Counted from the stretch's first letter, positions 34,289-46,289 are shown. The stretch: DNA of 64,000 nt from Hemerocallis citrina (GCA_017893485.1 CM030366.1:183175681-183239680); one strand, 5' to 3'. Numbers and translations: made by a program. The notes: generated by a model not told the origin, from the sequence alone.

Positions 34289-34528
34289 AGAATTTTTTTA
34301 AAGTTAAAAAAAAAGTTCAAACACACGGGCCAACCCGCGACCCGACCCAACCCGACTCGGGTTGGACCCGAATGGGTTCACGGGTTGGGTGGGTCGACAT
34401 TTTGCAAATCCAACCTGGCTCGGCCCGGACCGGTTAACCAACCGACCTGACCCGGACCCGTCCAACTTCGGTTCCAACCCGGACGGGTCTGACCCGACCC
34501 CGCTCGGTCGACCCGGTTGCCAACCCTA
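30999..34528 (+). mobile_element. hAT transposon with degenerate transposase
   Basis: Inverted ends TAGGGTTGACAACCGG and TAGGGTTGGCAACCGG (complement of the right end). The 8-bp duplication ACTCAAAC is perfect (30991-30998 and 34529-34536). Subterminal GGGTCGA / TCGACCC words are frequent at both ends, the type of site hAT transposases bind. Length is 3530 bp. It holds a transposase pseudogene and a (TTA)n microsatellite (about 34230-34287). It lies inside the copia RT gene. Confidence 0.92.
31891..33890 (+). pseudogene. hAT transposase pseudogene (BED finger, RNase H-like core, dimerisation domain)
   Basis: A start near 31891 (MSRSRGSGRSQ) is followed by a stop. A BED-type zinc-finger region has TSDWYKFYDYI and CKTCSKPIQM near 32100-32230, then a frameshift to GTIKRHIQNVHK. 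Core segments follow: ISFDNASNNNASI and CACHILNLCIQDAL (32770-32915), FLEPFKTATL and ATVMDPRIKL (33160-33410). The C-terminal hAT dimerisation domain (about 33665-33870) reads DILQWWKDHE, then STFSTSGRVLTDYRNRL and LEMLVCTEDWM. Several stops and frameshifts break it. In intact relatives this enzyme cuts and pastes the element. Confidence 0.88.
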
Positions 34529-35852
34529 ACTCAAACTTATGAAATTGATTATGATGAAACATTTGCACCTGTAGCAAAGTTCAACACCGTTCGAGTTTTA
34601 CTGTCACTTGCTGCAAATCTTGACTGACCATTGGAGCAATTTGATGTGAAGAATGTTTTTTTGCATAGGGAATTGACAGAAGAAGTTTATAGGATCTACC
34701 ATCAGGATCAAACAAACCAGTTCAACACAGTATAAAGTGTGTCGGTTGAAGAAAGCACTATATGATCTCAAGCAGTCGCCAAGAGCTTGGTTTGGGAGAT
34801 TTATAAAATCAATGAGGACATTTGGATACTGTCAGAGTAACTCAGATCATACCTTGTTCCTAAAAGAAAGAAGGGAAGATTACTTATCTCATTATATATG
34901 TGGATGATATGATAGTAACTAGAAATAATCATGAAGAGAGAAAGGCATTAAAGAACTACTTGTCACAAGAGTTCGAAATGAAGGATCTTGGCCCCTTTAG
35001 ATATTTCCTTGGTATTGAAGTTTCTCGCTCTAGAAAAGGCATATTTTGGTCTCAAAGAAAGTATACTCTGGATTTGTTGAAGGAAACGGGAATGTCCACT
35101 TGTCAGCCTATTGATACACCGTTAGAAGAAGGACTGAAACTTTACAATAATCCTGATCGGTGCCGTGTGATAAGAAAAGATATCAGAGATTGGTAGGACG
35201 ATTGATGAATCTTGCACATATGCGGCCTGATTTTTCATATGCCTTAAGTATGGTGAGTCAATTTATGTATGCACCTAGTGAACAACATATGGATACCGTA
35301 ATGAGAATCCTGAGGTATATAAAGTGTGCACTAGGAAAAACGGTCTTGTTTGCCAAACATGGTCACTTGAAGGTTGAGGTATATACTGATGCCGATTGGG
35401 CAGGATCTGTGGTTGATAAGCGCTCCACTTCAAGGTGTGTCACCTTTGTTGGAGGAAATTTGGTTACATGGAGAAGCAAGAAGCAAAATGTCGTTGCACG
35501 CTCTAATGCAGAGGCTGAGTATCGCGGAGTAGCATTAAGTATAGCTGAAGTTTTATGGCTGAAACTCTAGTTGCAGGACTTATGTTGTGATCCGAATGAA
35601 CCTATGAAAATGTATGGTGATAGTCAAGCGGTGTGTGATATTGCTGCTAATCCAGTTCAGCATAATAGGACAAAACATGTAGAGGTGGACAGATTTTTCA
35701 TCAAAGAAAAATTAGATGAGAAAGTAATTGAGATATCTAAAGTGAAGTCAGAATATCAGCTCGCAGATATCCTAACCAAGGCAGTTTTGAATCAGCTCTT
35801 CTTGAAATTTATTGACAAGTTGGGTATATTCAATATCTATGCACCAACTTGA
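34529..35852 (+). pseudogene. Copia reverse transcriptase and RNase H, degenerate
   Basis: After the duplicated ACTCAAAC the RT frame continues with YDETFAPVAKFNTVR, then a stop in the segment before PLEQFDVKN. Further on come the catalytic YVDDMIVT (about 34893-34920), DLGPFRYFLGIEVSR and RPDFSYALSMVSQF. RNase H has VYTDADWAGSVVDKRSTS (about 35380) and ends with YQLADILTKAVLNQLF. There are stops near 34625 and 35568 and a frameshift near 35160. Confidence 0.87.
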
Positions 35853-35859
35853 GGGGGAG

Positions 35860-36069
35860 TGTTGAAATATAGTAATTGCTAATGTGTATATTTTGTTTCC
35901 TAATATGTAGGAAACAGATTTCCCAAATCTCTCATCTCCTCAATCTTCTCTTAATCTCCTTTCTTCTTCTGCAAGAATGTAATTCTTATATATAGATGTA
36001 TACAGTAGAGAAACAAATGAATAAGAAAAATATTATTTTTCCTCAAAATCTGATTTCAATATTTCAACA
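35860..36069 (+). repeat. 3' LTR of the copia element (210 bp)
   Basis: It starts TGTTGAAATATAG right after the purine tract and ends ATTTCAACA, so the terminal nine bases are inverted repeats (TGTTGAAAT / ATTTCAACA). AATAAG-type signals near 36019 could serve polyadenylation. No matching 5' LTR exists in the window. Confidence 0.85.
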
Positions 36070-38353
36070 TGAATGACATACTGCACCATCTATCACATAA
36101 GGCACGAATAACGAAGAAATGCTTCTCCTTTTTCACCATGTCGGATCACGTGTCACAAGACTCCCTAATTCATAAAATCTTCGCTAACACTGGACATGGT
36201 TCAAAACTTCTCAAGGTCAAGACACCCTCTGCACTCGAAACCTCCATGGATGATACCTCCACAATATCTGCAAACTACAAAATACCACTTACAACCCCAT
36301 GATGACTAACTCGGCCATACTCATCGACATCACCCCGCATATCGATATCAATGCTTTCAACATCATAAGCGTGACTCGAAGTTTCTATCATATCACAAAG
36401 AAACTCACCGCAACAATGTCTTTCTCTCTTCTAGGATCCTCCTCACCATGGTCATCAATTCCCACTAAATGTGCAACATCTTCATCTTCCCCACAACTCC
36501 TAGATCTTGGCAATACCTCACATAGCCTACATCTCGATTCTGACTGAGATTCAATTACAATAGAAGGACACACATCGTCTCGTAGCAAATACAACAATCC
36601 CTCACGCTTCCATCTTTCTGACACTTCTGAACATGCAATGATACACCACTCTCCACTATGAAAATGTATTCGACAAACCCTCTTTGTCTAGCCTTCTCGT
36701 TGAGATAAGATTTTTCTCAAGTTTAGGACATGCCTCATCCCCCCACAAGACAATGCTCTTACTATCATCGACATTCACGTGAACAGTTCCAGTTCCAATC
36801 ACAGGATACTGCTAACCGTTACCCACGATCACTTCTCTGAAAGAACCCTTTTTATAGTCCTCAAACACTTCCCTCCTCGAATTGCAAAGAAAAGAAGCAC
36901 ATGAATCAATATACCAATCTCGCATGTCCAACTTCACCCTACCTAACTGACATAAGTACTCTTTCAGATTTGTTTTCTCGGTCACCATATTGGCTTGTTT
37001 TGATTCTTCTTGCTTCTTCTTGAGATCCTTATAGTTGCGCATCATATGACCCCCTTTGTGGCAATACCAACACTCAGGACCACCACCATCGTCGTTGTCT
37101 TTAGACCCACTCTCGAACTCACTTCTCAAATCGTTTCTTCTTCGACTTCCCTTAGATCTCACGCGCCTTCCAGCTAAAAGTGCAGAATTGCTAGAAGATG
37201 ATGAAAACTCTCTGTTTTTCTTCTTTCTCACCTCCTCGTTCATGATGTTGCTCACAACATTCTGTAGAGTCGTCGAATATGTCATAGTCCTTGTAATAGT
37301 CTGTACTACTGTACCGTAACTGTCGAGTAAAGTAGATAGAAGTAATAATGACTGCCCTCTTTCTGAAAACTTCAATCCTACAACTTTCATCTGGTTGTAT
37401 ACCATAAAGTAATTGTTCACATATTTCTCTACTGAACCCCCTTCTCTCAACTTCATGTTAACCAATTTCTTCAAGTGAAGAATTTAACTAGATGTCGATA
37501 GTTTCTCATACATATCAGTGAGAATCTTCATAGCCTTCTTCGTGGTCTGTCTTCGAGATATGAAATAATGTTCTCCTACTCAGTGCTAACTGAATTTGCC
37601 CTAGCACCTTCTGATCCAAATGATTTCATACCTCCAAGATCTTCACATCCATGTTTGCACCTTCCGGTTTCTCATCAAACAACAGACCATCTAGATCTTT
37701 TTGACGGAGATACGCCACCATCTGAATCTTCTACATTGCGAAATCACCTCCATCGAACCTCTCGACTTTTAACTTACTATCGGCCATCATGAAACCACCA
37801 CTTGTAGTGCCCAAGTACTCTTTCAAATAACAAGATTCCACCATAAATGCATGATCTCACAACTACATGAACACAACGATATGTAAAGATACCTAATACT
37901 TCTTATTACTCAATAAATACAAAGATACAAACATATCTCACTCTAATCTCTCTCTCACCTTTGGTAGAACTCGGCACAAGAAACTCCCTTGAAGTTGTTT
38001 CAGTTATTCACACTCTAAACCCTAGGATTTACATATATATATTTATAGCCCCCAAGTAAATCCTAAAAGATAAACACAAATATAGCACAATTGGATCCAA
38101 AACCCGCAACATAAATTTAATTAGCATCGCTCACGGTCGACTGCACCCTTAACGTGGTCGACTGTAATTCTTCACTCTAAACCAGAGAGCGAGAGAAGTC
38201 GATCTTGAACCCAACGGTCGACTGCAATTTTTGGTCAACTGTGTGGAAACATAGTTGACTGTCAATGCTTCGGTTATGCTTCTGCTTGCTGTGTTCACTG
38301 CATTACTACTTCTGCTTCTCTTGCTACCTTCGTGTCTTCTCCTTCTCCGACTT
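36070..38353 (-). mobile_element. Minus-strand copia remnant (gag, protease start and probable LTR)
   Basis: On the minus strand, a gag start (ATGGCCGATAGTAAG, about 37790) leads to gag, a zinc knuckle and the beginning of protease. Farther left are diverged segments (KREGLLYLL at about 36600). Right of the gag start, 37870-38340 looks like an LTR/leader read on the minus strand, with a TATA-like CTATAAATATATATATG at about 38033-38048. No integrase, RT or second LTR is present. It ends against the 3' LTR of the plus-strand copia on the left and against the LTR of element #3 on the right. Confidence 0.72.
36812..37474 (-). pseudogene. Copia gag (UBN2-type) with zinc knuckle, minus strand
   Basis: This 220-codon open stretch contains gag core text (EKYVNNYFMVYNQMK, LLLSTLLDSYGTVVQ), a basic linker (RRVRSKGSRRRNDLRS) and a CCHC-like knuckle, CWYCHKGGHMMRNY, whose last cysteine is replaced by tyrosine. 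WYIDSCASFLCNSRREVF follows at the expected place of the protease start, where DSGAS is usual. Upstream gag (to about 37790) has stops. The knuckle change and stops mark a pseudogene. Confidence 0.8.
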
Positions 38354-38959
38354 TAATATGGCTAAAAATGGGATTAAATCGAGACCGTTCAAACCGGAAA
38401 CGAATCTTAAAGCTCTCAGGGGTAAACGGTAATTTTCACCACAAACGGGTCTGAATTGGGAACTGGGTCTCTCTTCAAAGTCCAATAACCCAAAAACGGA
38501 TCTGTCCTATTGGGTATGGGTAGCAACCCGTTACAAACCAATTCAGATATTTAAAGAGTAATTCAAATTCGTAATTAGCTTTAAGAGGCAGTTTAAATTG
38601 CCTCTCTTATCATGAAACGAGTTTAAGCTCTACATCTTATCCAAAAATACCGGGACATAAAGATAAATAATTATCTCTAAATTGTCTCTTAAGGCAACTA
38701 TAAATACCCCTCTCCCCCTACCATAACGAGGTAATCAATCTTTTTCACATAAGCTCTTTCATAATCTTTCTGATTACTGACAAGAGCGTCGGAGGGTTCG
38801 TTGTTGGGATCCATCCCGGTGTATTGAACTTTTTATAGGTTAACAGCAACGGTAAGAAACCAGTCAAATGCCGGTGAAAGTCAACGGGTTTGTCCTATTT
38901 GTTTTCAGAAGAATCCACAAATTCATTTGTTTTCTCTCACACAAAAATCCGCAGCAACA
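38354..38959 (+). repeat. 5' LTR of element #3
   Basis: About 606 bp, collinear with the LTRs of #1 and #2: ATATGGCTAAAAATGGG start, ACTATAAATACCCC box near 38698, GACAAGAGCGTCGGAGGGTT at about 38779, GCAGCAACA end. No purine tract precedes it, so it is a 5' LTR and not the missing 3' LTR of #2. Confidence 0.83.
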
Positions 38960-39030
38960 GATTAGTGCCGTATGTGAAAAACGAAAAGCAATCCAGCCTT
39001 ACTGCACCAGTGAAGTTGTTTCCCAAGCTA

Positions 39031-39184
39031 TGCCTCCGAAGAAGGGGAAGGCACCGGCCTCCAGCCACAGAGCCACTACCGTTCCTTCTCCTCCTCCCCT
39101 TCATGATGTCCTCCCTCAACCCGTCCAACAACCGCAGCCTGGATAGCCTCTCCCTCAACCTGTCCAGCAACCACAGCCTGGACA
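39031..39184 (+). pseudogene. Gag N-terminus of element #3
   Basis: Starts MPPKKGKAPASS and runs into duplicated LPQPVQQPQPG words with a stop between the two copies. The reading is cut by the solo LTR starting at 39185 and picks up again after 42462 with PLPQQPHPQQAP-like text. Confidence 0.72.
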
Positions 39185-42100
39185 AGTAGCACCCCAAAAT
39201 TTCAATATAATATCTCAAAAATATGTGGCAAAATTCCCTTCATCTACCTCAATGTAATAGTAAACATAGCCAAAACACAGATAAAATTTTCAACTTTATT
39301 ACATCAATTCTTTAAAAAGCACAGCGGAAAATTAAATACCTTGAATTACAATTTCTTTCTTTTACAACACATTCTTTTACAATTTACATAAGTCACAATA
39401 TCATTCTACCACATGCATCCAAATCCCAAGCTACTGGTATCTACCTGTAAAACATGAGGATAGAGATAACCCTAACTACGGGGTCAGCCATAACAGTGTA
39501 AGTAACATCAAAAGAAATACAATATGAATAAAACATAGAGAACAAAGTTATAAACAACATATATCAACAGTAATAATAATGAAAACATGAAATAACAATA
39601 AATAAAATATAAAAACATCGAGTGAAACTAGACTACGTGTCAAGTGTAGCAAAATCAGAAAAACATCATGCATAAAACCAAGTCAAGAAAACACAAATGC
39701 AGTATGATGACTCTCTAGTGCATACTTGTCGGATTCTATCATTCCATACTACATAGGTCCGGTGCAAGCCCTTATCATTCTCTACTTTATAGGGTTAAAT
39801 CCCTCGTTATGCAACTATTCCTACTACAATGAGTACTACGAGATTTAGATAAGTTGTGAGTATCTAGCCCATGCCTCGATAATTCCAGAGGTCAATCTCT
39901 ATCCACAGATAATTCCGGAGACTATTTCACTCACACATGGGAATCTTCGAGAATACCCCACACCTCAAGCTATGACATCTCATCACACGAATACCCCATG
40001 AGCGTCGCCTCGACCTCGATAATTTCGGAGATCAATCCCACACCGCAGGTAATTTCGGAAATTATTTCACTCACACCTCGATAATTCTGGGGATGATCTC
40101 ACACTGCAGATCATACTGAGGTCCATAACCCATGTTTGTACTCATTTCATCATATCACCATCTAGTGCATGTCCTTATCTTATTAAGTTGCTTAATAAAT
40201 TACGAATCTCCTAAAATTGGTGTACCCTACTGGACTTAACTCAACTGATCAACAACAAAGCCACAACTTGCCAAACGGTGTACTGGGGTCCCATTCACTC
40301 TCTAGAGACTCACAACTCAACCATCAACACCAAATCTTTCATTAAAACTCTCAATTTCATCATCAATACTCTCATATTAAAAAAACTTCTTAAAAGTCAA
40401 CAAATCCAAATTCATTTAATATACTCACAAATTCCAGAACTGAAATAAAGTATTAAATCTATTAAAAAACTGAAAATCATATTTGAAGTCGTAGAAAAAT
40501 CACAAAATATCAATTCCTTCAAAAACCATATATATTTCATTTAATAAAGTCATGGAAATAAAATTTAAATTCTATTATAATCAAATGTAACTCTCTGTAA
40601 AATATTGCAATCTGTAGTAAAAATATCATCTAAAATAGTAGATCAATAATCCATAATATCGAAGAAACAATCGTCCAAGAAACACGAAGAAAACCCAAGA
40701 AAATAGCCAACAAAACTACTGACAGCCAACCATTAAAAATAGTACAAAAGTGGCTGATCGACTGACATGCAAAAAATCCCAAAATCAATTAATTGACGGT
40801 CGACTGTCATTTTAGTTCAAAAAATTGACAGTCGACCGACAATTCAAAATTTGACAGCTTTAATATTCGTGCACCTTTTTACTGATACTTCGTTAAATAT
40901 TTGTAAAATTATAAATTTGCAAAACAAAATTCCTGAATTGATTAAATACAACTTGTATAACATACAAGAGTTTATAAAACAAATCAAAACCACATCAAGA
41001 TCATCAAAGGGTATTTTTTCATAAAACCTCTTCAAAGCAGTAAATGTAGATATATAAAGTGTATAGGTGTGTTTAAGCATCAGTAAAATATCAAGATTCA
41101 ACAAATAGGAGTAGTATAATGTTTCAAATCAATCCTAGTACTAAAACAAATCAAATCTCAATCGAAAAACTTCATAAAACCTAAAAATTCACCTTTCGGC
41201 CAAACCCATCAGATCCGAAATAAAGAACAACTCCACCCCCTTCAAAACTTGATCTCTTTTGATCCAAAACCCCTCTTGTAATTGATTAAACACACATACA
41301 ACCACTTACAATAGTGATCCCAAGAATACATGCAATTACAATAAGTATTAACAAGTTTCTTTCCATCGAAACATCAAAACAGAGTGTAGGTCTATATATA
41401 TTTTGTTCACTTTTGCAATAAACAACATACAATCTCATAGTATATGTTCAAATCAGTAAAAATATGAAGTAAAACAACCTACTCATGGTTTCTATTAGGC
41501 TCTTTAACAATCTCAAGTCATCTATATATAGTTTCAATCATCATTAGCATAGTTTCATGAAAATATTCAATCTTTATTCAAACATCTCTTAATAAACTCA
41601 TTATATCATATACAATCCTCTAACATGCTTTCTAATAGACCAATTATCACATACAATATGTATACAATAGCAAGAAATCAAACATATGTCACTCACCTTT
41701 TTGAAAAATTAACCGAAGTAATAAAAAGAATAAGAAAAGTCCTTCCTTTCGCAAGAAAACCAAGATCCTCACTTCGAAACTCCAAGAAATCAATAATAAA
41801 GAAAACCCTTTTGTAGTGTAGCAAAGAGATGGCTGCACTCACTTTATATTAGACCGGAAATTGATGTATTAGGGTTTCGAATAGGTTTTGCAAAATATTC
41901 CTTTTGAATATATCTTTACATATATACATCCTTATACTTGGAAGTTAGATAACCCAATTAAATTTAAATTTAAAACCAAAATAACTGATCAAATCTTGGC
42001 CGACACTGTTCGTAAACCCAAAAAAACAAAATTTGTAATTTTTGTCTCTAAGTGGCAATTTTGCAAAAAGACCATTCTTTAAGAAATTTGCGAAATAAAC

Positions 42101-42457
42101 TAAATCCATTAAAAAAAAGTAAACTTTTTACCTATGAGTTTAATAGCAATCATGCTCAGCCCAAAAATCTGGAAATCTGGAGTTTTTACCCCCAAGTGGT
42201 AATTTTGCACAAACGCCCATTTTTTGTAATATTTGCAAATATATCAAATAAATATCAGAAAAATCCTGAAAATTCATAAGTAATACCTACTAATAAATAT
42301 TAGGTTTCCCCAGAATAATTTCTGACTTTGAACTTTCCAAAAAAATATTTGCACGTGTAAAAAAATAAATTTCAGAAAAATATTTATTAAATCACAAAAA
42401 ATAATTTTAATTCATTTATTAATCTAAAAAAAATATTTAAAAATCAAGGGTATTACA
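39185..42457 (-). mobile_element. Solo LTR (about 3.27 kb), minus strand, inserted in gag of element #3
   Basis: On the plus strand it starts AGTAGCACCCCAAAATTTCA (first T of TG mutated) and ends GGGTATTACA. The flanks GGACA (39180-39184) and GGATA (42458-42462) agree at 4 of 5 bases. Its ends match the solo LTR at 50937 in reverse orientation (there ...TTTCAA...GGGGCGTTACA and TGTAACACCCC), and the lengths are nearly equal (3273 and 3292 bp). No coding region or internal domain was found. The CCTCGATAATTCCGGAG word recurs at 39880-40090. TGTAACACCCC-type ends are seen in chromovirus (Tekay/Del-like) long LTRs; that assignment is inference. Confidence 0.75.
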
Positions 42458-42462
42458 GGATA

Positions 42463-44215
42463 GCCTCTTCCTCAACAACCTCACCCCCAGCAGGCCCCTC
42501 AAGGGCCTCAAAGGGCAGCCCTGGGGGCCCGAGTCGTCAAAGGCAACATCCTCCACACGGCCATGTCTCAGTACATAATCCCTCATCCGACTCCATGGCC
42601 TCTCACAGTCCTCCCACTCCAAAGGATCTCCGGCACGTTAGTGTCAATCGACAACATGAGATAGATCTTCGGACCCGTTTGAATGAAAGGCGAACCCATA
42701 ACGGAATCCCTCACCACAAACATGAAAGGGATCCTGCAATTCGGTCCCCTAGAACCCAATTCCCCCGTAGGCCAGACCGCAGAAGATCGAACTCTCCCAT
42801 GAGGTGGAGGGAATCACCCCCGCACCGTCAGAGGTGGAGCCGCACCCTGACCGGTCGCTTCGCCCCAAGGGACCACCGAGATCGGGAGGCACCTGTCACA
42901 AGGACTGAGTTCTAGGATTTTCAAAAAGCCGTTCTGCGGGCCCTCAATGTTGCTCCCAGCCACGACCAACGGGCGCCTAGTCCTCAACCTGCCCCAAGCC
43001 ATCACCATCGCACTCCTAGTCCTTTTCCGCGGGCAGATGAGTCCCGAGGATCAGCAAGATATGATCGGAGGGAGGACTCGATCTACCGCCATCTCCACAA
43101 GATGGAGAGGCACCTTGGCAGACTTGACAGAGAAGAGAAACAACGGGCGAGAAATTTCCGCCCAAGCAGGCCTCCGTTCTCCCGAACTATCATGGAAGCC
43201 CTGGTCCCGGAAAACTTCAAACCCCCTCACTTTGTGTCATATAACGGGGAGTCAGACCCCGCTGAACACATCGAGAGTTTTAAAATTCTCATGATGATCC
43301 ACCAGGCTTCGAATGCGCTTCTTTGCAAAATTTTCCCGGCCTTACTGAAAGGGCCTACGAGAGAATGGTATTCCTTACTCGCCTCTACCTCCATCTTCTC
43401 CTTCAATCAATTAGAGGCGCTCTTCCTTACCAATTTTGTGAGTAGCCGTTGCGCCGAAAAGACAAGCACTTCCTTGCTGGCACTCAACCAAAAAAAGGGC
43501 GAGCGTTTAAGGGACTATGTCAAGCGTTTCACCACCGAGGCCTGGTCAATCGCCTCCTTAGACCAGTCGGTAGCCTCTGCTGCCTTCCGACACAATATCA
43601 AGCATGCCGACTTAAAGGCATCCCTCTCTAAAAAGCCGCCTCGAAACTTCTCGGAACTCCTGCTGAGAAGCGAGAAATATATTAGGGCAGAGGAGGCCCT
43701 CCACCCACTTGATCAGAAAGAGCCCCTGTTCGGGAACAAACGGAGGGATACTGAAGATTAAGGGGCCAAGAAGCTTCAGAAAAACAATGGTAGTCAGCGC
43801 CGCCCTCCTCCCCATTTAAAGAAGTTTACTCCACTTAATGCTAGTGTTTCAGCCATCCTGATGGAGGTCGGGAAGGAAGGTCTGCTCCCACCACCTCCGG
43901 AAATGAATACATAGGGCAAGAAGAGAAATTGGGACAAATGGTGCCGCTTCCATAGGGACCACGGTCACGACACGGATGATTGTCGGGCCCTCAAAGGCGA
44001 GATTGAAGCCCCCATTCAGAGGGGCAACTTTCTAGGTTTGTAAGGAAGGACAGGGTAGATCCTCCTCCGCCTCCCAAAGGGGTTAATAAACGAACTGAGT
44101 GACCTGTCAAGACCCCAGATTTCGGGACTGAAGCTATCCTACACCTCATTCACGGAGGCCCAATGGGGGGAGATTCGAACTCCTCCCGAAAAGCCTTTGT
44201 CCAATAGGTGAATTC
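42463..44215 (+). pseudogene. Gag of element #3 (main part)
   Basis: Arg/His-rich region, then the gag core in an open stretch 43102-43761 (219 codons): RTIMEALVPENFKPPHF, SDPAEHIESFKILM, REWYSLLASTSIFSFNQLEA, KKGERLRDYVKRFTTEAW and PPRNFSELLLRSEKYIRAEE. A stop at 43759 precedes the zinc-binding [14 protein letters not shown] (about 43944-43985) and a further stop near 44041. It closely parallels gag of element #2. Confidence 0.83.
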
Positions 44216-44275
44216 GGTACAGAACCATCCTCCCCCAAGGGCCTTGGAGTTCCCGTTACCTTTTTTGACAAGGAT

Positions 44276-44740
44276 TTGGAAGGCATCCAAACGCCTCATT
44301 GTGATGCTCTAGTAATAAACCTCCATACGGCCAACTTTTATGTAGGCCGAGTCCTGGTCGACAATGGCAGTTCGGTCAACATCCTTTTTCTAGAAGCCTT
44401 CCAGGGTCTCAAGTTGTCGAGAGACCAACTCAAGCCCGCCAGCTACACCCTCCATGGGTTCTCCGGGGTGCCAGTGACGATCGAAGGAGTGATTACTCTC
44501 GACATAACCGCTGGCAAAACCCTGATCACCCGAACCGAACTGATGGATTTCATGGTAATAGACGTGAAGGCTGCTTACAATGTCATTCTGGGCTGACCCG
44601 ACCTAGCTGCTCTCCAGGCTGTACCCTCAGCCTACCACATGAAGATGAAGTTTCCCACCACAGCAGGGGTGGGGGAAGTGAGAGGGAGCCAGGAGACGGC
44701 TCGCAAATATTACATGACTTCAGTAGGAGGGCCGGTCCTC
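44276..44740 (+). pseudogene. Aspartic protease of element #3
   Basis: VGRVLVDNGSSVNILF carries the D-x-G-S active-site region (D-N-G here), followed by LHGFSGVPVTIEGVITL and DFMVIDVKAAYNVILG, where a stop (TGA at 44594) replaces the usual arginine (CGA to TGA fits methyl-CpG decay). Reading continues PDLAALQAVPSAYHMKMKFP. The family cuts the Gag-Pol polyprotein. Confidence 0.82.
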
Positions 44741-46240
44741 TCCCTTGAAGCCCTCGAGCTCCCACAGGGGATTAACCAAGCCATCTCAGAGCCGGTCGAC
44801 GAGTTGGAAGAAATAGCCTTATCAGAAGGAGATCCAACCAGGACATTCCAAGTTAGTAAGGTCCTTCTCCCTCCTATCAAAACCGACATTATCCAATGTA
44901 TAAGGAAAAATTGTGATCTATTCGCTTGGACCGCGACTGACATGCCCAGAATCTCCAAAGAACTTCTCATGCATCACCTTAGTGTTGCTCCTGGGGCCAA
45001 ACCTATCCAGCAGAAGTGACGCAAGTTCGCCCCCGAACGCCAATAAGCAATGAAAGAAGAAGTGGAGAAACTCTTGAATGCCTGGTTCATACAGGAGGTC
45101 AACTATCCCAAATGGCTGTCCAACGTTGTGATGGTCAAAAAGGCCAACGGAAGCTGGAGAATTTGCATTGATTTCACGGATTTGAACAAAGCTTGCCCGA
45201 AGGGTCCGTTCCTGCTCCCAAGCATTTATGCCTTAATTGATGCAACCTCCGAACACGAACTCTTGAGCTTCATGGATGCCTTTTTCGGGTACAATCAGAT
45301 CAGAATGTTCCCTTCCGATATTCCAAAGACTTTGTTTGTAACCAACCATGGTCTATATTGCTACCGGTTTATGCCCTTCAGGCTAAAGAATGCCGGTGCA
45401 ACTTATCAATGCCTTGTCAACAAGGTCTTTAGAGAACAAATCGGCCGAAACATGAAGGTCTATGTAGACGACATATTGGTAAAAAGCATCAGCAAATTGG
45501 ATCATGTCTCCGATCTTCAGGAAGCCTTTGATGTGTTGAGGAGACACAACATGAGACTAAACCCGAACAAGTGTGCCTTCGAGGTCTCATTCGGCAAATT
45601 TCTTGGGTTTGTGGTAAGCCAAAGAGGCATAGAATCCAACCCAGAAAAGATTCAGGCCATATTGAACATGGCTCCTATTTCCAGTGTCAAAGACGTACAA
45701 AGACTCATAGGACGCCTCACGGCCATAGGGCATTTTCTCTCCAAGTCAGGAGAAAAATGTCTCCCGTTCTTCAAGGCCCTTAGAGGGGTGAAAGGCTTTG
45801 AGTGGGGGCAACAGCAGCAGAAGTCCTTCAATCAACTCAAAGCCTATCTTGTCAACCCCCTACTCTTGAGCAAGCCAAAGTCCGGGAAAGTCCTTTATAT
45901 ATACCTCGCTACCTTAGAATAGACTCTCAGCGCTGTCCTAGTAAGAGAGGAAGATAAGATGCAAAAGCCTATCTATTACGTGAGTAAGGTTCTCTAGGAT
46001 GGCAAACTCCGTTATCCTAAGGTAGAAAAGATGGCCTATGCATTAGTTATTGCAGCCCGAAAACTCTGCCCCTACTTCCAGTCCCACTCGGTGGTCGTTC
46101 TTACCAACCACCCACTCAAGCAAGTTCTCTACAAGCTTAAAACTTTGGAGTGCCATATGAAGTGATCTATGGAGCTGAGTCAACATGATATCAACTATCA
46201 GCCCTGAACCGCTATCAAGGCACAAGTCCTGGCAGAATTT
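44741..46240 (+). pseudogene. Reverse transcriptase and first RNase H of element #3
   Basis: Two stops (near 45017 and 45044) lie in the linker KFAPERQ. Then 45050-45922 is open for 290 codons: WLSNVVMVKKANGSWRICID, FTDLNKACPK, DAFFGYNQIRM, PFRLKNAGATYQ and the catalytic VYVDDILVKS at about 45460-45490, then KFLGFVVSQRGIESNPEKI. After a stop at 45920 the RNase H region follows with PIYYVSKVL, a stop, and KMAYALVIAARKL. This is the best preserved enzyme of the three Tat elements. Confidence 0.87.
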
Positions 46241-46289
46241 ATAGTAGAAAGCACATTCCCCGACCCCAGCAAGGCAATAGAGGAACCCT

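Larger units (their letters stand above)
19565..36069 (+). mobile_element. Ty1/copia retrotransposon, 5'-truncated, split by CACTA and hAT insertions
   Basis: Copia coding DNA runs in three blocks: 19565-21548, 30863-30998 and 34529-35852. They rejoin at exact target duplications (AGA for the CACTA, ACTCAAAC for the hAT). The order is protease, integrase, reverse transcriptase, RNase H, as in Ty1/copia. A purine tract GAGGGGGAG (35851-35859) precedes the 3' LTR (35860-36069). The 5' LTR, primer site and gag are missing. All enzymatic regions carry stops or frameshifts, so the element is dead. Confidence 0.88.

Noticed and set aside
38354..38959. Possible 3' LTR of element #2 closing a very large nested element
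   Set aside because: It is not preceded by a polypurine tract and is followed by a primer site and gag, so it is the 5' LTR of element #3.
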